A DNA stretch of 64,000 bases, from assembly GCF_000472385.1 (NCBI RefSeq), contig NZ_AWZU01000016.1:88588-152587 (forward strand), written 5' to 3'. This DNA is from Bradyrhizobium sp. ARR65. Lineage in GTDB: Bacteria > Pseudomonadota > Alphaproteobacteria > Rhizobiales > Xanthobacteraceae. This document shows, one piece after another, positions 18,933 through 27,208 of this stretch; the first letter of the stretch is position 1; each line of letters begins with the position of its first letter. The notes under the pieces are model-generated. The model had not been told where the DNA came from. It searched no databases and worked only from the letters and a program-made list of their open reading frames with translations. The translations under genes and the position numbers were made by a program.

Positions 18933-20672
18933 CTACGGGACTGCTTCGTGAATGATGCCCTGTGCCGTCGCGTGGTCGAGCTTGCCGGCATAGAGCGAGA
19001 CCGGCGGATGCGCGCACGCATCAGTGTTGACGTCGAGCAGGGTCACGGCCTGCGCCCCGAGCGCGGCATCGAGCGCAACGTCCAGATCGGCGACGGTCTC
19101 GATCACCTCACCTCTTCCGCCGCAGGCGCGGGCGATCGCCGCATGATCGACACGGCCGAGATGTCCCGACGACGTGTAGCGGCCGAACTTCACCTGTTCG
19201 GCATCTTTCTGGTAGCCGAGCACGGCGTTGTTGAGCACGACCACCGTCAGCGCGAGACCCGTGCGGACGGCCGCTTCAAGCTCCGCCCAGGCATGGCCGA
19301 AACCGCCATCTCCCACCACAGCGACAACCTTCGCCTGCGGCCGCGCCAGCTTGGCGCCGATCGCAAGCGGAAAGCCCCAGCCGAGACCCGCCAGCCCACG
19401 TGGCGTGATGATGCGCGTTTGTGGTGAGGCGGTGCGCAAATAGCCGACCACCCAGTTGGAGGCATAGCTTGCGTCGGCGACGACGATCGTATCGTCGTCG
19501 AGATGCGCTTGCAGCGCAGTCATGATCCGCTCGGGCCGGATCGGCGCGGCGTCGCTGCGGGCCTCCTTTGCCCGGTCGACATCAAAGGCGGCCCAGGCAT
19601 CGGCGATCCGCCTCTCAAGCTTCGCGCGCGCCGCCCGCCGCTTCGCGAGGTCGCAGGCGAAGGTCGTCTCTGCAAGCGCCGCAAGCGTCTCGCGCGCATC
19701 GCCGAGCAACCGCATGGCTTCATAGTTGCGGCCGATCTCTTCCGGATCGATGTCGATGTGAATCAGCCGCGCCTGCCGCGGGATCAGTGTCCATGCGTCA
19801 GTGCCGTCTTCATTGGTCCTGGTGCCGACCAGCAGGATGACGTCCGCCTCATCCAAGAAAGGCCTGGTGTGGCGGCCGAGCGAGCCGGGTCCATTCAACG
19901 CGCCAAGCGGCCCCGCCGAGAGCGGGTGCGTTTCAGCGACTGCGCCCTTGCCCATATTGGTGGTCACAACCGGCAGGCTTGCTTCTTCCTGCAGCCTTGC
20001 AAGCACGGCGCTCGCTTGCGATGCGTGAACACCGCCTCCCGCAACGATCACCGGATTCTCGGCGGATGCGATCAGTTCAGCCGCTTGCACAATCAGCGAT
20101 TGCGGCGGACGCGGCCGATCGATGGGCCAGGCGTCGAGCCGAAGGCTGCGACGCAAGCGGCCGCTCGCTTTAGCGCGCTGCAGATCGAGCGGCAGCATGA
20201 GCACCGCGGGGCCGGGGCGGCCGGTACCGGCGGCAACGAATGCCGCATCGATCAAATCGTCGATCTGGTCCGGGTCCTCCAGGCGCCGGAACCATTTGGT
20301 GACCGGCGCAAACAACGATTGATGATCATATTCCTGGAACGCATTCTTGCCGATATGCGCACGCTCGACGTCCTGGATCAGCGCCACGATCGGGCTGCCG
20401 GCCTTCATCGCCTCGGCGAACGGCGCGACCATGATGGCCGCCGCAGGTCCATTCTGACAGAAGATCACGGGAATCCGGCCCGAGATGCGCGCGAAACCGT
20501 CGGCCATCGCACCGCCCATGTTCTCCTGGCGATAGGTGATTTGCCTGATGCCGCGCGCCTCGCACGCGAGTATTACCGCGGACGGCACGCTCTGTCCGAA
20601 GGCGAACGAAACCCCGTGACGTTGAAGCGCATTGGCGATGCGATCGGCAACGGTTTGAGTGCGGTCGAGCAT
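18933..20672 (-). CDS. Thiamine pyrophosphate-dependent enzyme, acetolactate synthase-like
   Basis: A 579-residue three-domain TPP enzyme. The N-terminal PYR domain has the cofactor-activating glutamate in ITYRQENMGGAMADGFAR (about residue 50). The central domain reads VIVAGGGVHAS, and the C-terminal PP domain carries GDGGFGHAWAELEAAVRTGLALTVVVLNN, the GDG...NN motif that binds Mg-TPP. The family includes acetolactate synthase, oxalyl-CoA decarboxylase and benzoylformate decarboxylase. There is no small regulatory subunit or Ilv gene nearby, so this is probably a catabolic paralogue and not biosynthetic IlvB. The reaction cannot be assigned from sequence alone. Confidence 0.85.
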   Translation of the reverse strand: MLDRTQTVADRIANALQRHGVSFAFGQSVPSAVILACEARGIRQITYRQENMGGAMADGFARISGRIPVIFCQNGPAAAIMVAPFAEAMKAGSPIVALIQDVERAHIGKNAFQEYDHQSLFAPVTKWFRRLEDPDQIDDLIDAAFVAAGTGRPGPAVLMLPLDLQRAKASGRLRRSLRLDAWPIDRPRPPQSLIVQAAELIASAENPVIVAGGGVHASQASAVLARLQEEASLPVVTTNMGKGAVAETHPLSAGPLGALNGPGSLGRHTRPFLDEADVILLVGTRTNEDGTDAWTLIPRQARLIHIDIDPEEIGRNYEAMRLLGDARETLAALAETTFACDLAKRRAARAKLERRIADAWAAFDVDRAKEARSDAAPIRPERIMTALQAHLDDDTIVVADASYASNWVVGYLRTASPQTRIITPRGLAGLGWGFPLAIGAKLARPQAKVVAVVGDGGFGHAWAELEAAVRTGLALTVVVLNNAVLGYQKDAEQVKFGRYTSSGHLGRVDHAAIARACGGRGEVIETVADLDVALDAALGAQAVTLLDVNTDACAHPPVSLYAGKLDHATAQGIIHEAVP

Positions 20673-20862
20673 GATCGATCATCCTTGATGCGTTGTTTCC
20701 GGCAAATCCGCCGAGCGGATCTGTTGCGTCAATTGGCGCGGGCGATCATCGTTCCTGCATCGCGGGCGTTCGGAAATGACGATATGCGCAATTCGCACGG
20801 GAGTTGCGACACTGCGGCTGCTAATTGCGCAGCCTGGCTAACGCAAGTCGCACGTCCGGCCG

Positions 20863-21020
20863 TATTATCAGACCGGCTAGCTCACCGACGGCAAGCGCCT
20901 GATCTGGGAGTATCCGCGCGATGCCGGGCAAAGGCGAGCAGATGGATTTTGGCGAAGTCATGGAACTGAACGACGACGGTCTGATCATCCTCGCTTCCAT
21001 CGAACGCTTCTGCCGATACA
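20863..21020 (+). pseudogene. Remnant of an NTF2/SnoaL-like gene
   Basis: Reading plus-strand frames gives YYQTG, a TAG stop at 20878-20880, then LTDGKRLIWEYPRDA. A +1 shift near 20927 continues as GKGEQMDFGEVMELNDDGLI. The pattern 'DGKR..WEYPRD...GEQMDF.EVMELND.GLI' is what I recall from the C-terminal half of small NTF2-like (SnoaL) proteins. One stop and one frameshift, with no start or end, make this a decayed fragment. The rest of the 403-base gap (20673-21075) holds no gene. Confidence 0.5.
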
Positions 21021-21075
21021 ATACCTCGGCAACCGCCCGGCAAATACCGCGAACTTCTGGTTCAGGACACTAGCT

Positions 21076-21453
21076 TCAAGACCCGATGCAGCGCTGCACG
21101 GCCTCTGCCGTATCGGCGGGCGTAGTGTTGAAGCAGATCGCGGCGGTCGGCGCGAGCCGGTGCACGAGATTGAGGATCTTTTCGAACAGCAGCAGCCGCT
21201 CCGGCGGCTGCCTGAGGCCCGCGCCGATCAGCACGCAATCAAAGGCGACGGCCCTGAGCGCGTCGGCGGTCACCGCCTCCGCGGTATCGCCGAGATCGAT
21301 CAAGCACAGCGTGACGTCGTAGCCGAGATCGCGCACCCGATCGACCTGGGTATCGATGTGCTGGCGAAACAGCTCGGGCGTGAATTGCGGCAGGGCCGAA
21401 AAATCCACGAAGGACGGATCGATCCCGATCGCCAAGACCTTTTTCTTCGCCAT
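21076..21453 (-). CDS. Conserved hypothetical protein with a receiver-like fold
   Basis: A 125-residue protein starting at ATG 21453 (MAKKKVLAIGID) with GGAGCAG as ribosome site. The alternation of hydrophobic strands and helices (KKVLAIGIDPS, YDVTLCLIDLGDTAEAV, FDCVLIGAGLR, AAICFNTTPADTAEAVQRCI) suggests a flavodoxin-like or receiver-like alpha/beta fold, but there is no phosphoacceptor set, so I would not call it a response regulator. It shares the strand of the AprI-like gene, 97 bases downstream of it. Confidence 0.65.
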   Translation of the reverse strand: MAKKKVLAIGIDPSFVDFSALPQFTPELFRQHIDTQVDRVRDLGYDVTLCLIDLGDTAEAVTADALRAVAFDCVLIGAGLRQPPERLLLFEKILNLVHRLAPTAAICFNTTPADTAEAVQRCIGS

Positions 21454-21550
21454 GGCTGCTGCTCCAGTGGCCGGCAGGCATCGCACAACATGAGATGGAG
21501 CCAACGCTTGCTGGCTCGCCAGGGTTCCGCCCCCGGGGGGCCGAAGCCGC

Positions 21551-22240
21551 TTACTGCCGCAGCATGATCAGCGGATCGGCACTATCGGGCACCAGCCGCC
21601 ACTGTGCATTATCATCCGCCTCGAAATGCCAGGTCTCGCCGCGATCGGACATCAGGAGGATCTGGCCGCGCTCCAGGCGCCATTGCGTCGGCGCGAACGC
21701 AGCGATGACAGGATCGCATTTCGGTTTCAGGAACACCTGAAAATTATCGCTGCCGGCATCGTTGTTGGTCAGCGTCAGGCCGCAGACGGTGTTGCCGTCG
21801 CCGCGGACCATGGCCCAGTCCCCGATCATTTGGTCCATCGATTTGGCGAGCGAGCGGGCGGCGGCGAGGTTCTGCAGGATATAGACGCCCTCGTTGGGGC
21901 GAACGCCTTCGAAAATGCCGGTCTCGACCTCGGTGAAATCGAGGACCGATTCCTCCTTGGCATCCTGCAGCCGGACGATATCGAGCCCCTTGATGCTCCA
22001 GTTGGTGATGTCCTTGGTGAAGGGCAGTGCCGCTGCGCAGCCGGGCTCGAGCGCGAGCTTCAACCCATGCGAGGTCGAATCCCCTTTCAGCGTCACCACG
22101 CAGGTCTTGCTGCGATCGGTCGTGGACAGCTCCCACTGGCCGATCATCTCCTGCTTCAGGCTTGCCGCGTCCTGCGCGCACACGGGCGACACGGCCGGCA
22201 TCGCCAGGAGCGCACACGCAAGCAACGCGGCATGTTTCAT
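21551..22240 (-). CDS. Secreted AprI/Inh-type protease inhibitor-like protein, two domains
   Basis: A 229-residue protein with a Sec signal peptide (MKHAALLACALLAMPAVSPVCAQ). Two tandem copies of a beta-barrel of about 95 residues follow, roughly 30-125 and 130-229. Each opens with a 'MIG.W' stretch (EMIGQWELS, QMIGDWAMV), a cysteine in CVVTL or CGLTL, and a second cysteine (GCAAAL, KCDPVI) that could form one disulphide per domain. This matches the AprI/Inh metalloprotease inhibitor family. It starts three bases after the dehydrogenase stop, so it is probably cotranscribed with the importer operon, although the functional link is unclear. Confidence 0.72.
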   Translation of the reverse strand: MKHAALLACALLAMPAVSPVCAQDAASLKQEMIGQWELSTTDRSKTCVVTLKGDSTSHGLKLALEPGCAAALPFTKDITNWSIKGLDIVRLQDAKEESVLDFTEVETGIFEGVRPNEGVYILQNLAAARSLAKSMDQMIGDWAMVRGDGNTVCGLTLTNNDAGSDNFQVFLKPKCDPVIAAFAPTQWRLERGQILLMSDRGETWHFEADDNAQWRLVPDSADPLIMLRQ

Positions 22241-22243
22241 CGC

Positions 22244-23230
22244 TTAAGCCTTTATGGGCGTTTCCGCCACCGGTGTGAGCGGCGGCTTGCCGGCGAACCA
22301 GGCCTTGAGATTGTCGACGACGAGTTGGTCCATCGCATTCCGCGTGACCACGGAGGCCGAGCCGATATGTGGCAGCAACACGACGTTCTGCATCGCCTTC
22401 AGCTCATCCGGCACGTGCGGCTCGCGCTCGAACACGTCGAGCCCGGCCGCCAGAATGGTCCCAGACTTGAGCGCGTGGATCAGCGCCTGCTCATCCACAA
22501 CCGTGCCGCGCGCAACGTTGATGATGACCCCGCGCGGCCCCAGCGCCTTCATGACCTCGGCGTTGATCATCTTCGCCGTTCCCGCCCCGCCGGGGACGAT
22601 GACGACAAGCGTATCCACCGCCTTCGCCATCTCCATCAGGTTGGGATAATGCTGATAGGACAGGCCCGGAACCGGATTGCGGGTGTGATAGACCACCGGC
22701 ACCAGCGAGGCCTCAAGCCGCCGCGCGATCGCCTGTCCGATCCGGCCCATGCCGACCATGCCCACCTTGCGGTCGCGCAGCGAGCCGGCGCTCAAGGGAT
22801 ATTGCTGCGTCTGCCACAGACCGGCGCGCAGATATTTGTCCGCCTTGACGAACTCGCGCAGGGTCGCAATCAGAAGGCCCATGGCGAGATCGGCGACCTC
22901 TTCGGTCAGCACGTCAGGCGTGTTGGTGACCATGATGTTGTGATCGCGGGCATAGGCGGCATCGACATGATCGTAACCTACGCCGAAGGAGGACACGATC
23001 TCGAGCTTCGGAAACCGCGCCAGCGTCTTGGCATCGGCGCGCACCGAATTGTAGGTAATCGCGAGCCCGCGGATTTTTGCGGCTACTTCCGGCGTCAGCC
23101 GTTCCAGATCGCCCGTGGTCTCGAAATGATGCAGCACGAATTGATCGGGAAAACCGTCATCAACGATCGGCTTGCGCGGTCCATGCACGAGGAGATCGAT
23201 TTTTTCGGAGGAGATTGTTCCGGCCGCCAT
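22244..23230 (-). CDS. D-isomer-specific 2-hydroxyacid dehydrogenase
   Basis: A 328-residue NAD(P)-dependent dehydrogenase of the GhrB/hydroxypyruvate reductase type that reduces 2-keto acids. The Rossmann motif GMGRIGQAIA lies near the middle. The catalytic arginine is in INVARGTVVD, the glutamate in VFEREPHVP and the histidine in VLLPHIGSAS. Its start codon overlaps the stop of the permease gene (TGATG), so it is translated with the importer and probably acts on the imported compound or a product of it. Confidence 0.93.
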   Translation of the reverse strand: MAAGTISSEKIDLLVHGPRKPIVDDGFPDQFVLHHFETTGDLERLTPEVAAKIRGLAITYNSVRADAKTLARFPKLEIVSSFGVGYDHVDAAYARDHNIMVTNTPDVLTEEVADLAMGLLIATLREFVKADKYLRAGLWQTQQYPLSAGSLRDRKVGMVGMGRIGQAIARRLEASLVPVVYHTRNPVPGLSYQHYPNLMEMAKAVDTLVVIVPGGAGTAKMINAEVMKALGPRGVIINVARGTVVDEQALIHALKSGTILAAGLDVFEREPHVPDELKAMQNVVLLPHIGSASVVTRNAMDQLVVDNLKAWFAGKPPLTPVAETPIKA

Positions 23231-24051
23231 CAGCTTTCCTTTCCAAGCGCGCTTTCATGCCAGCGCCGCAATGCGAGATGCGAAATTAGCGCCAGCAACC
23301 CATAGATGACAATCCCGGCAAGCGACAACAGCAGGAGCGCCGCGAACATGCGGGGAATGTTCAGACGATAACCGGATTCGGCGATCCGATAGGCAAGTCC
23401 GGACCCTGCCCCCGCGGTGCCCGCCGCGATCTCCGCGACCACGGCGCCGATCAGCGACAATCCGCCGGCGATGCGCAAGCCCCCGAGAATATAGGGCAAG
23501 GCCGAGGGCAACTTGAGCAGCCGCAGTGCCTGGAGGCGCGAGGCGCCATAAAGCTGAAACAGACCGGCGAGATTGCGGTCCACCGAGTTCAACCCCAGCG
23601 TGGTGTTGGACAGCACCGGAAAAAATCCGACGATCCAGGCGCAGACGACGACGGCGGTCTGCTGCGGCAGATAGATCAGCAGCAGCGGGGCGATCGCGAT
23701 GACAGGCGTCACCTGCAGGATCACCGCATAGGGGAACAACGAATATTCCAGGAGCTTTGATTGGTTGAACAGAAGCGCCAGCCCGATACCGCCGACGGAT
23801 GCGGCAATGAAACCTTCAAGCGTCGTAAGCAGCGTCGTCAGCAGCGACTGCCACAGCACGTCCCAATCGCTGATCAAGGTCTTGAAGACAAGTACCGGTC
23901 CGGGCAGCACATAGGGCTGAATGTCATTGAGGCGCACCACGAGTTCCCAGACGATCAGGCCCAGCGCCAGCACGAGCACCGGCAGCACGATCCGCAACAG
24001 CCGCAAGGCGTTGCCACCGTCGGCAACCTGCTTCTTGCCTTGAGCGCTCAT
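23230..24051 (-). CDS. NitT/TauT-type ABC transporter permease
   Basis: A 273-residue inner-membrane permease (BPD_transp_1) of the SsuC/TauC type. About six membrane segments are visible, with the conserved ATPase-docking loop LLKLPSALPYILGGLRIAGGLSLIGAVVAE near residue 180-210. It overlaps the ATPase gene by four bases (ATGA) and the dehydrogenase by one. With its neighbours it forms a complete importer. Confidence 0.9.
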   Translation of the reverse strand: MSAQGKKQVADGGNALRLLRIVLPVLVLALGLIVWELVVRLNDIQPYVLPGPVLVFKTLISDWDVLWQSLLTTLLTTLEGFIAASVGGIGLALLFNQSKLLEYSLFPYAVILQVTPVIAIAPLLLIYLPQQTAVVVCAWIVGFFPVLSNTTLGLNSVDRNLAGLFQLYGASRLQALRLLKLPSALPYILGGLRIAGGLSLIGAVVAEIAAGTAGAGSGLAYRIAESGYRLNIPRMFAALLLLSLAGIVIYGLLALISHLALRRWHESALGKES

Positions 24052-24857
24052 AGCGCGGACCGCCCGGAATAGGCCGGCGCCAGCGCCGCGGAAACCTTAC
24101 GGCAGTAATCGGCATAGGCGGCGGACGTTCTGAACTCCTCGCCGCGCGGCTCGACCGTTGCGATGCCGATCTCGGCTGCGATGCGGCCCGGGCGCGAGGT
24201 CATCACCACCACGCGCTGCGACAGATAAACGGACTCGAACACCGAGTGGGTGACGAAGATGACGGTCTTGCGCAGATTGCGCCACAGCGCAAGCAGGTCG
24301 TTGTTGAGCCGGAAGCGGGTGATCTCATCGAGCGCGGCGAACGGCTCGTCCATCAAGAGAATATCGGGGTCGGTCACCAGCGCGCGGGCCAGCGATACGC
24401 GCATCTTCATGCCACCGGAGAGTTCGCGGGGATAGCTCTGCGCGAATTCGGCAAGACCGACGCGCTCCAGCGCCTCCCTGATGCGCACGTCCGCCGCGGC
24501 GGCCGGAGTGCGCGCGAGTCTCAAGGGCAGGCGCACGTTCTCCCACACCGAGGTCCACGGCATCAGCGTCGGCTCCTGAAACACGAAGCCGATGGCGTGG
24601 CCCGGCCGCGCATCACGATCATGGCGGGATGTCTGGACGGTGCCCGTGGTCGGCGTGGCAAGCCCCGCGATCAGGCGTAGCGCCGTCGATTTGCCGCAAC
24701 CTGAGGGGCCCACCAGCGCCAGGAATTCGCCCTTGCGGACTTTCAGGTCCAGAGGTCCGAGCGCCGAAATTCCGCCTTCAAAGGTTTTGGTGACGCCGCG
24801 CAGGCTGACGGAGAGTCCCGCAAGATCCGCGTCGATATCGGACAAGACCTGCACCAT
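24048..24857 (-). CDS. NitT/TauT-type ABC transporter ATPase
   Basis: A 269-residue ATPase. Walker A is GPSGCGKST, the Q-loop FVFQEPTLMPW, the signature LSGGMKMRVSLARAL and Walker B ILLMDEPFAALDE, with the switch histidine in VTHSVFE. This is the pattern of SsuB/TauB/NrtD-like importers for sulfonates, taurine, nitrate, thiamine precursors and similar compounds. It begins three bases after the binding-protein stop. It belongs to the importer with the permease at 23230 and the binding protein at 24861. Confidence 0.92.
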   Translation of the reverse strand: MVQVLSDIDADLAGLSVSLRGVTKTFEGGISALGPLDLKVRKGEFLALVGPSGCGKSTALRLIAGLATPTTGTVQTSRHDRDARPGHAIGFVFQEPTLMPWTSVWENVRLPLRLARTPAAAADVRIREALERVGLAEFAQSYPRELSGGMKMRVSLARALVTDPDILLMDEPFAALDEITRFRLNNDLLALWRNLRKTVIFVTHSVFESVYLSQRVVVMTSRPGRIAAEIGIATVEPRGEEFRTSAAYADYCRKVSAALAPAYSGRSAL

Positions 24858-24860
24858 CCG

Positions 24861-25892
24861 TCAGTTCTTTGGCCGCAAATCCAGGCCAACGCCCTTATTG
24901 ACGAAGCGAAGCGTGTAGGATTTGCGATAGTCGAGGTCGGGGCGCACGACGCCCGCCTTCACCATTTTCTGAAAGAAGCTGGTCACGCGCTCGTCCGTCA
25001 TGGCGCCGACGCCGCTTTTCAACGAGTCGCCGGAATCGACGATGCCGTATTCCTTCATCTTGCTGACGGAATTGGCGAGCAGTTCGTCGGTCATTTCCGG
25101 GTTGAGTTTCTTGATCAGCGCATTGCCGGCCGAATTATCGCCGTAGATATAGTTGTACCACCCGATGATCGACGCATCGACGAAGCGCTGCACCAGGTCT
25201 GGCTTTGTCTCGATCATGTCGCGCCGCGTCTCGATCAGCGTCGAATAGCTGTTGAAGCCGTAGTCGGCGAGCAGGAAGATCGTGGGTTTGAAGCCGGCGG
25301 CCTTCTCGACCGCGAACGGCTCGGAGCTGACATAGCCCTGCATCGCGCTTTGCGCCGAGGCGATGAAGGGCTGTGGATTGAAGGTATAGGGACGCACGTT
25401 TTTTTCGTTAAAACCATACTCCGATTTCAGCCACTGGAAGTAGCTTGTCATCCCTTCTTTGGACACGAACAGCGTCAGCGGCTTCAAATCTTCGAGCTTG
25501 GTCGCCTTGGTCTCGGGATGAGTCAGAAGCACCTGCGGATCCTTCTGGAACATCGCGGCCACCGCCACGACAGGCACGTTGTTGGCGACCGCATCGAACG
25601 ACATCAGCGTGTTCGCCGCCATGAAGAAATCGATCTTGCCCGCGATCTCCAGCATGCGGTTATTGGTGTTCGGCCCGCCCGGCACGATAGTGACATCGAG
25701 GCCGTATTTCTTATACGTGCCATCGGCAACCGCCTGGAAGAATCCGCCATGCTCGGCTTCGGCGACCCAGTTGGTTCCGAAGGAGACCTTATCCAGTTGG
25801 CCGTCCGGCTTTGATTGGGCGGATGCGGGTGAGGTCATCAGCCAGGCCACGGCAAGGCTGGTTAACGCTCGCCGCAAAAGAGCCGGGTTCAT
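24861..25892 (-). CDS. NMT1/THI5-like periplasmic binding protein
   Basis: A 343-residue periplasmic binding protein of the NitT/TauT (NMT1/THI5) group. The Sec signal peptide MNPALLRRALTSLAVAWLMTSPASAQ is followed by the fold pattern VSFGTNWVAEAEHGGFFQAVADGTYKKYGLDVTIVPGGPNTNNRMLEIAGKIDFFMAANTL. ATG 25892 is preferred because GGAG lies six bases upstream; a longer frame adds shadow residues. The first gene of the operon, so its ligand defines the import. Homologues bind pyrimidines, taurine, aromatic sulfonates or nitriles; the substrate is unknown here. Confidence 0.9.
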   Translation of the reverse strand: MNPALLRRALTSLAVAWLMTSPASAQSKPDGQLDKVSFGTNWVAEAEHGGFFQAVADGTYKKYGLDVTIVPGGPNTNNRMLEIAGKIDFFMAANTLMSFDAVANNVPVVAVAAMFQKDPQVLLTHPETKATKLEDLKPLTLFVSKEGMTSYFQWLKSEYGFNEKNVRPYTFNPQPFIASAQSAMQGYVSSEPFAVEKAAGFKPTIFLLADYGFNSYSTLIETRRDMIETKPDLVQRFVDASIIGWYNYIYGDNSAGNALIKKLNPEMTDELLANSVSKMKEYGIVDSGDSLKSGVGAMTDERVTSFFQKMVKAGVVRPDLDYRKSYTLRFVNKGVGLDLRPKN

Positions 25893-25950
25893 GGTTGGAC
25901 TCCGTTGATCATTCTGGCCCATGATTGGGAGGTCTTTCGGATGCTTACAG

Positions 25951-25978
25951 CATTCCGGAATGGAAGCTAAACTAGCTT
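25951..25978. promoter_or_regulatory. Two palindromes between the divergent importer and creatininase genes
   Basis: CATTCCGGAATG (25951-25962) is a perfect 12-bp palindrome. Two bases further on, AAGCTA-AAC-TAGCTT (25964-25978) is a perfect 6-bp inverted repeat. They lie in the 116-base gap between the minus-strand importer and the plus-strand creatininase gene, where a shared control site would be expected. No regulator gene is adjacent. Confidence 0.4.
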
Positions 25979-26008
25979 GCAAATGTCCCGAATGAAACCT
26001 TTCGCGCG

Positions 26009-26821
26009 ATGAATGCCACCCCGCCCCGCGACTGGGCCGACATAAGCTGGCCCGAGATCGACGCCGCCGAGCCTGCCCGCTGGATAGCGGTGCTGCCGCT
26101 CGCCGCGACCGAGCAGCATGGTCCGCATCTGCCGCTCGGCACGGATGTGATGATCGCGCAAGTCTACCTCTCGCGCGTGCGCGAGCTGCTGCCGGCCGAT
26201 CTTCCGGCCACATTCCTGCCCGTGCAGCCTGTCGGCATCTCGACCGAACACATCGATTTTCCGGGTACACTGACCTTGTCGGCGGAAACCGCGCTGCGGC
26301 AGTGGACGGCGCTGGGTGAGAGCGTCGCGCGGGCGGGCGTGAAAAAGCTTGTGATCGTCACCAGCCATGGCGGCAATAGCGCGGCCATGATGCTGGTCGC
26401 GCAGGAGCTGCGCGCCTCGCTTGGCCTGCTGGTGGTCACCACCTCGTGGTCACGCTTCGGCGCACCACAGGGGCTGTTCTCCGACGAAGAGCTGCGCCAC
26501 GGCATTCACGGCGGCGCGGTGGAAACGTCCATCATGCTGGCACGGTTCGCCGAGCATGTGCGCATCGACAAAATCGCCAATTTCCGCTCCGCCGGCCTCG
26601 ACATGGACAAGCGATATCGCTGGCTTTCGACGCAACGGCCCGCGCCGTTCGCCTGGCAAACGCAGGACCTGCATCCAAGCGGCGCGGTCGGCGATGCGAC
26701 GCAAGGCTCGGCGGAGAAAGGTGAGCGCCTGATCGAGCACGGCGCGCGCGCGTTCGTCGAACTGCTCGAGGATGTCGATAAATTCGACGTGAAGACGCTG
26801 AGGGCCGCGGGGCTAATTTAA
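26009..26821 (+). CDS. Creatininase-family amidohydrolase
   Basis: A 270-residue cytosolic protein. The metal-binding signature LPLAATEQHGPHLPLGTDVMIAQ (about 27-49) supplies Glu, His and Asp. VTSHGGNSAAMMLVA and the later GGAVETSIMLAR (Glu) complete the di-metal site of the creatininase/MftE/ArfB superfamily. Members open C-N bonds, for example of creatinine or formamides, or trim peptides. It is divergent from the NitT-type importer with the 2-hydroxyacid dehydrogenase, so it may act on the same substrate. The stop is followed by a terminator. Confidence 0.9.
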   Translation: MNATPPRDWADISWPEIDAAEPARWIAVLPLAATEQHGPHLPLGTDVMIAQVYLSRVRELLPADLPATFLPVQPVGISTEHIDFPGTLTLSAETALRQWTALGESVARAGVKKLVIVTSHGGNSAAMMLVAQELRASLGLLVVTTSWSRFGAPQGLFSDEELRHGIHGGAVETSIMLARFAEHVRIDKIANFRSAGLDMDKRYRWLSTQRPAPFAWQTQDLHPSGAVGDATQGSAEKGERLIEHGARAFVELLEDVDKFDVKTLRAAGLI

Positions 26822-26854
26822 TCTGACCGCACGTTATGACGTCCCGACCCGCCT

Positions 26855-26879
26855 GGCCGCCCCGGGGCGCGGCCCTTTT
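26855..26879 (+). terminator. Rho-independent terminator after the creatininase gene
   Basis: GGCCGC and GCGGCC form a 6-bp stem around a GC-rich loop, followed by C and TTTT. It starts 34 bases after the stop codon and just precedes the dmeR promoter. Confidence 0.7.
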
Positions 26880-26886
26880 GTTCGCC

Positions 26887-26916
26887 TTGACATAGCATAG
26901 GGGGGTACCCTATGAG
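26887..26916 (+). promoter_or_regulatory. dmeR-dmeF promoter with G-tract operator in the spacer
   Basis: TTGACA (26887-26892) and TATGAG (26911-26916) are spaced by 18 bases. Within and around that spacer, CATAGGGGGGTACCCTATG (26896-26914) contains a perfect 7-bp inverted repeat (CATAGGG/CCCTATG) with a G6 tract. RcnR-family repressors recognise a G-tract flanked by short AT-rich inverted repeats, so this is the expected autoregulatory site. If these elements are right, the transcript would begin within a base or two of the ATG at 26924, meaning a leaderless message. Confidence 0.65.
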
Positions 26917-26923
26917 GGCCGGC

Positions 26924-27202
26924 ATGACGCACACAATCAAAGAGAAGAAAAAGCTGCTGGCACGCGTGGGCCGGATTCGCGGCCAGGTCGAGGCGCTCGA
27001 GCGCGCGCTCAACGACGAGATGGAGTGCGGCCGGATCATGCACATGATCGCGGGCATCCGCGGCAGCGTCGCAGGCCTGATGGCCGAGGTGGTCGAGGAC
27101 CATGTGCGCACCCATCTGGTCGATCCGCAAAAGAATCCGGGCGCATTGAACGCCGATGCGGCCGAGCAACTCATCGATGTCGTTCACACCTATTTGAGGT
27201 GA
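26924..27202 (+). CDS. dmeR: Nickel/cobalt-responsive repressor of the RcnR/FrmR family (DmeR)
   Basis: A 92-residue all-helical repressor. ATG 26924 (MTHTIKEKKK) is preferred over 26912 because it aligns exactly with RcnR (MSHTIRDK...). With this start the four RcnR nickel/cobalt ligands are all present at the same positions: H3, C35, H60 and H64. The DNA-contacting arginines of RVGRIRGQV are also present. It is followed after six bases by the DmeF exporter, the arrangement known as dmeRF in rhizobia, where DmeR represses both genes until nickel or cobalt binds. Confidence 0.9.
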   Translation: MTHTIKEKKKLLARVGRIRGQVEALERALNDEMECGRIMHMIAGIRGSVAGLMAEVVEDHVRTHLVDPQKNPGALNADAAEQLIDVVHTYLR

Positions 27203-27208
27203 GTGACC

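Noticed and set aside
21626..23305. 559-codon plus-strand frame
   Set aside because: It covers the AprI-like protein and dehydrogenase in antisense and lacks any motif.
25893..26270. N-terminal extension of the NMT1-like binding protein
   Set aside because: It overlaps the creatininase gene and ignores the signal peptide and GGAG at 25892.
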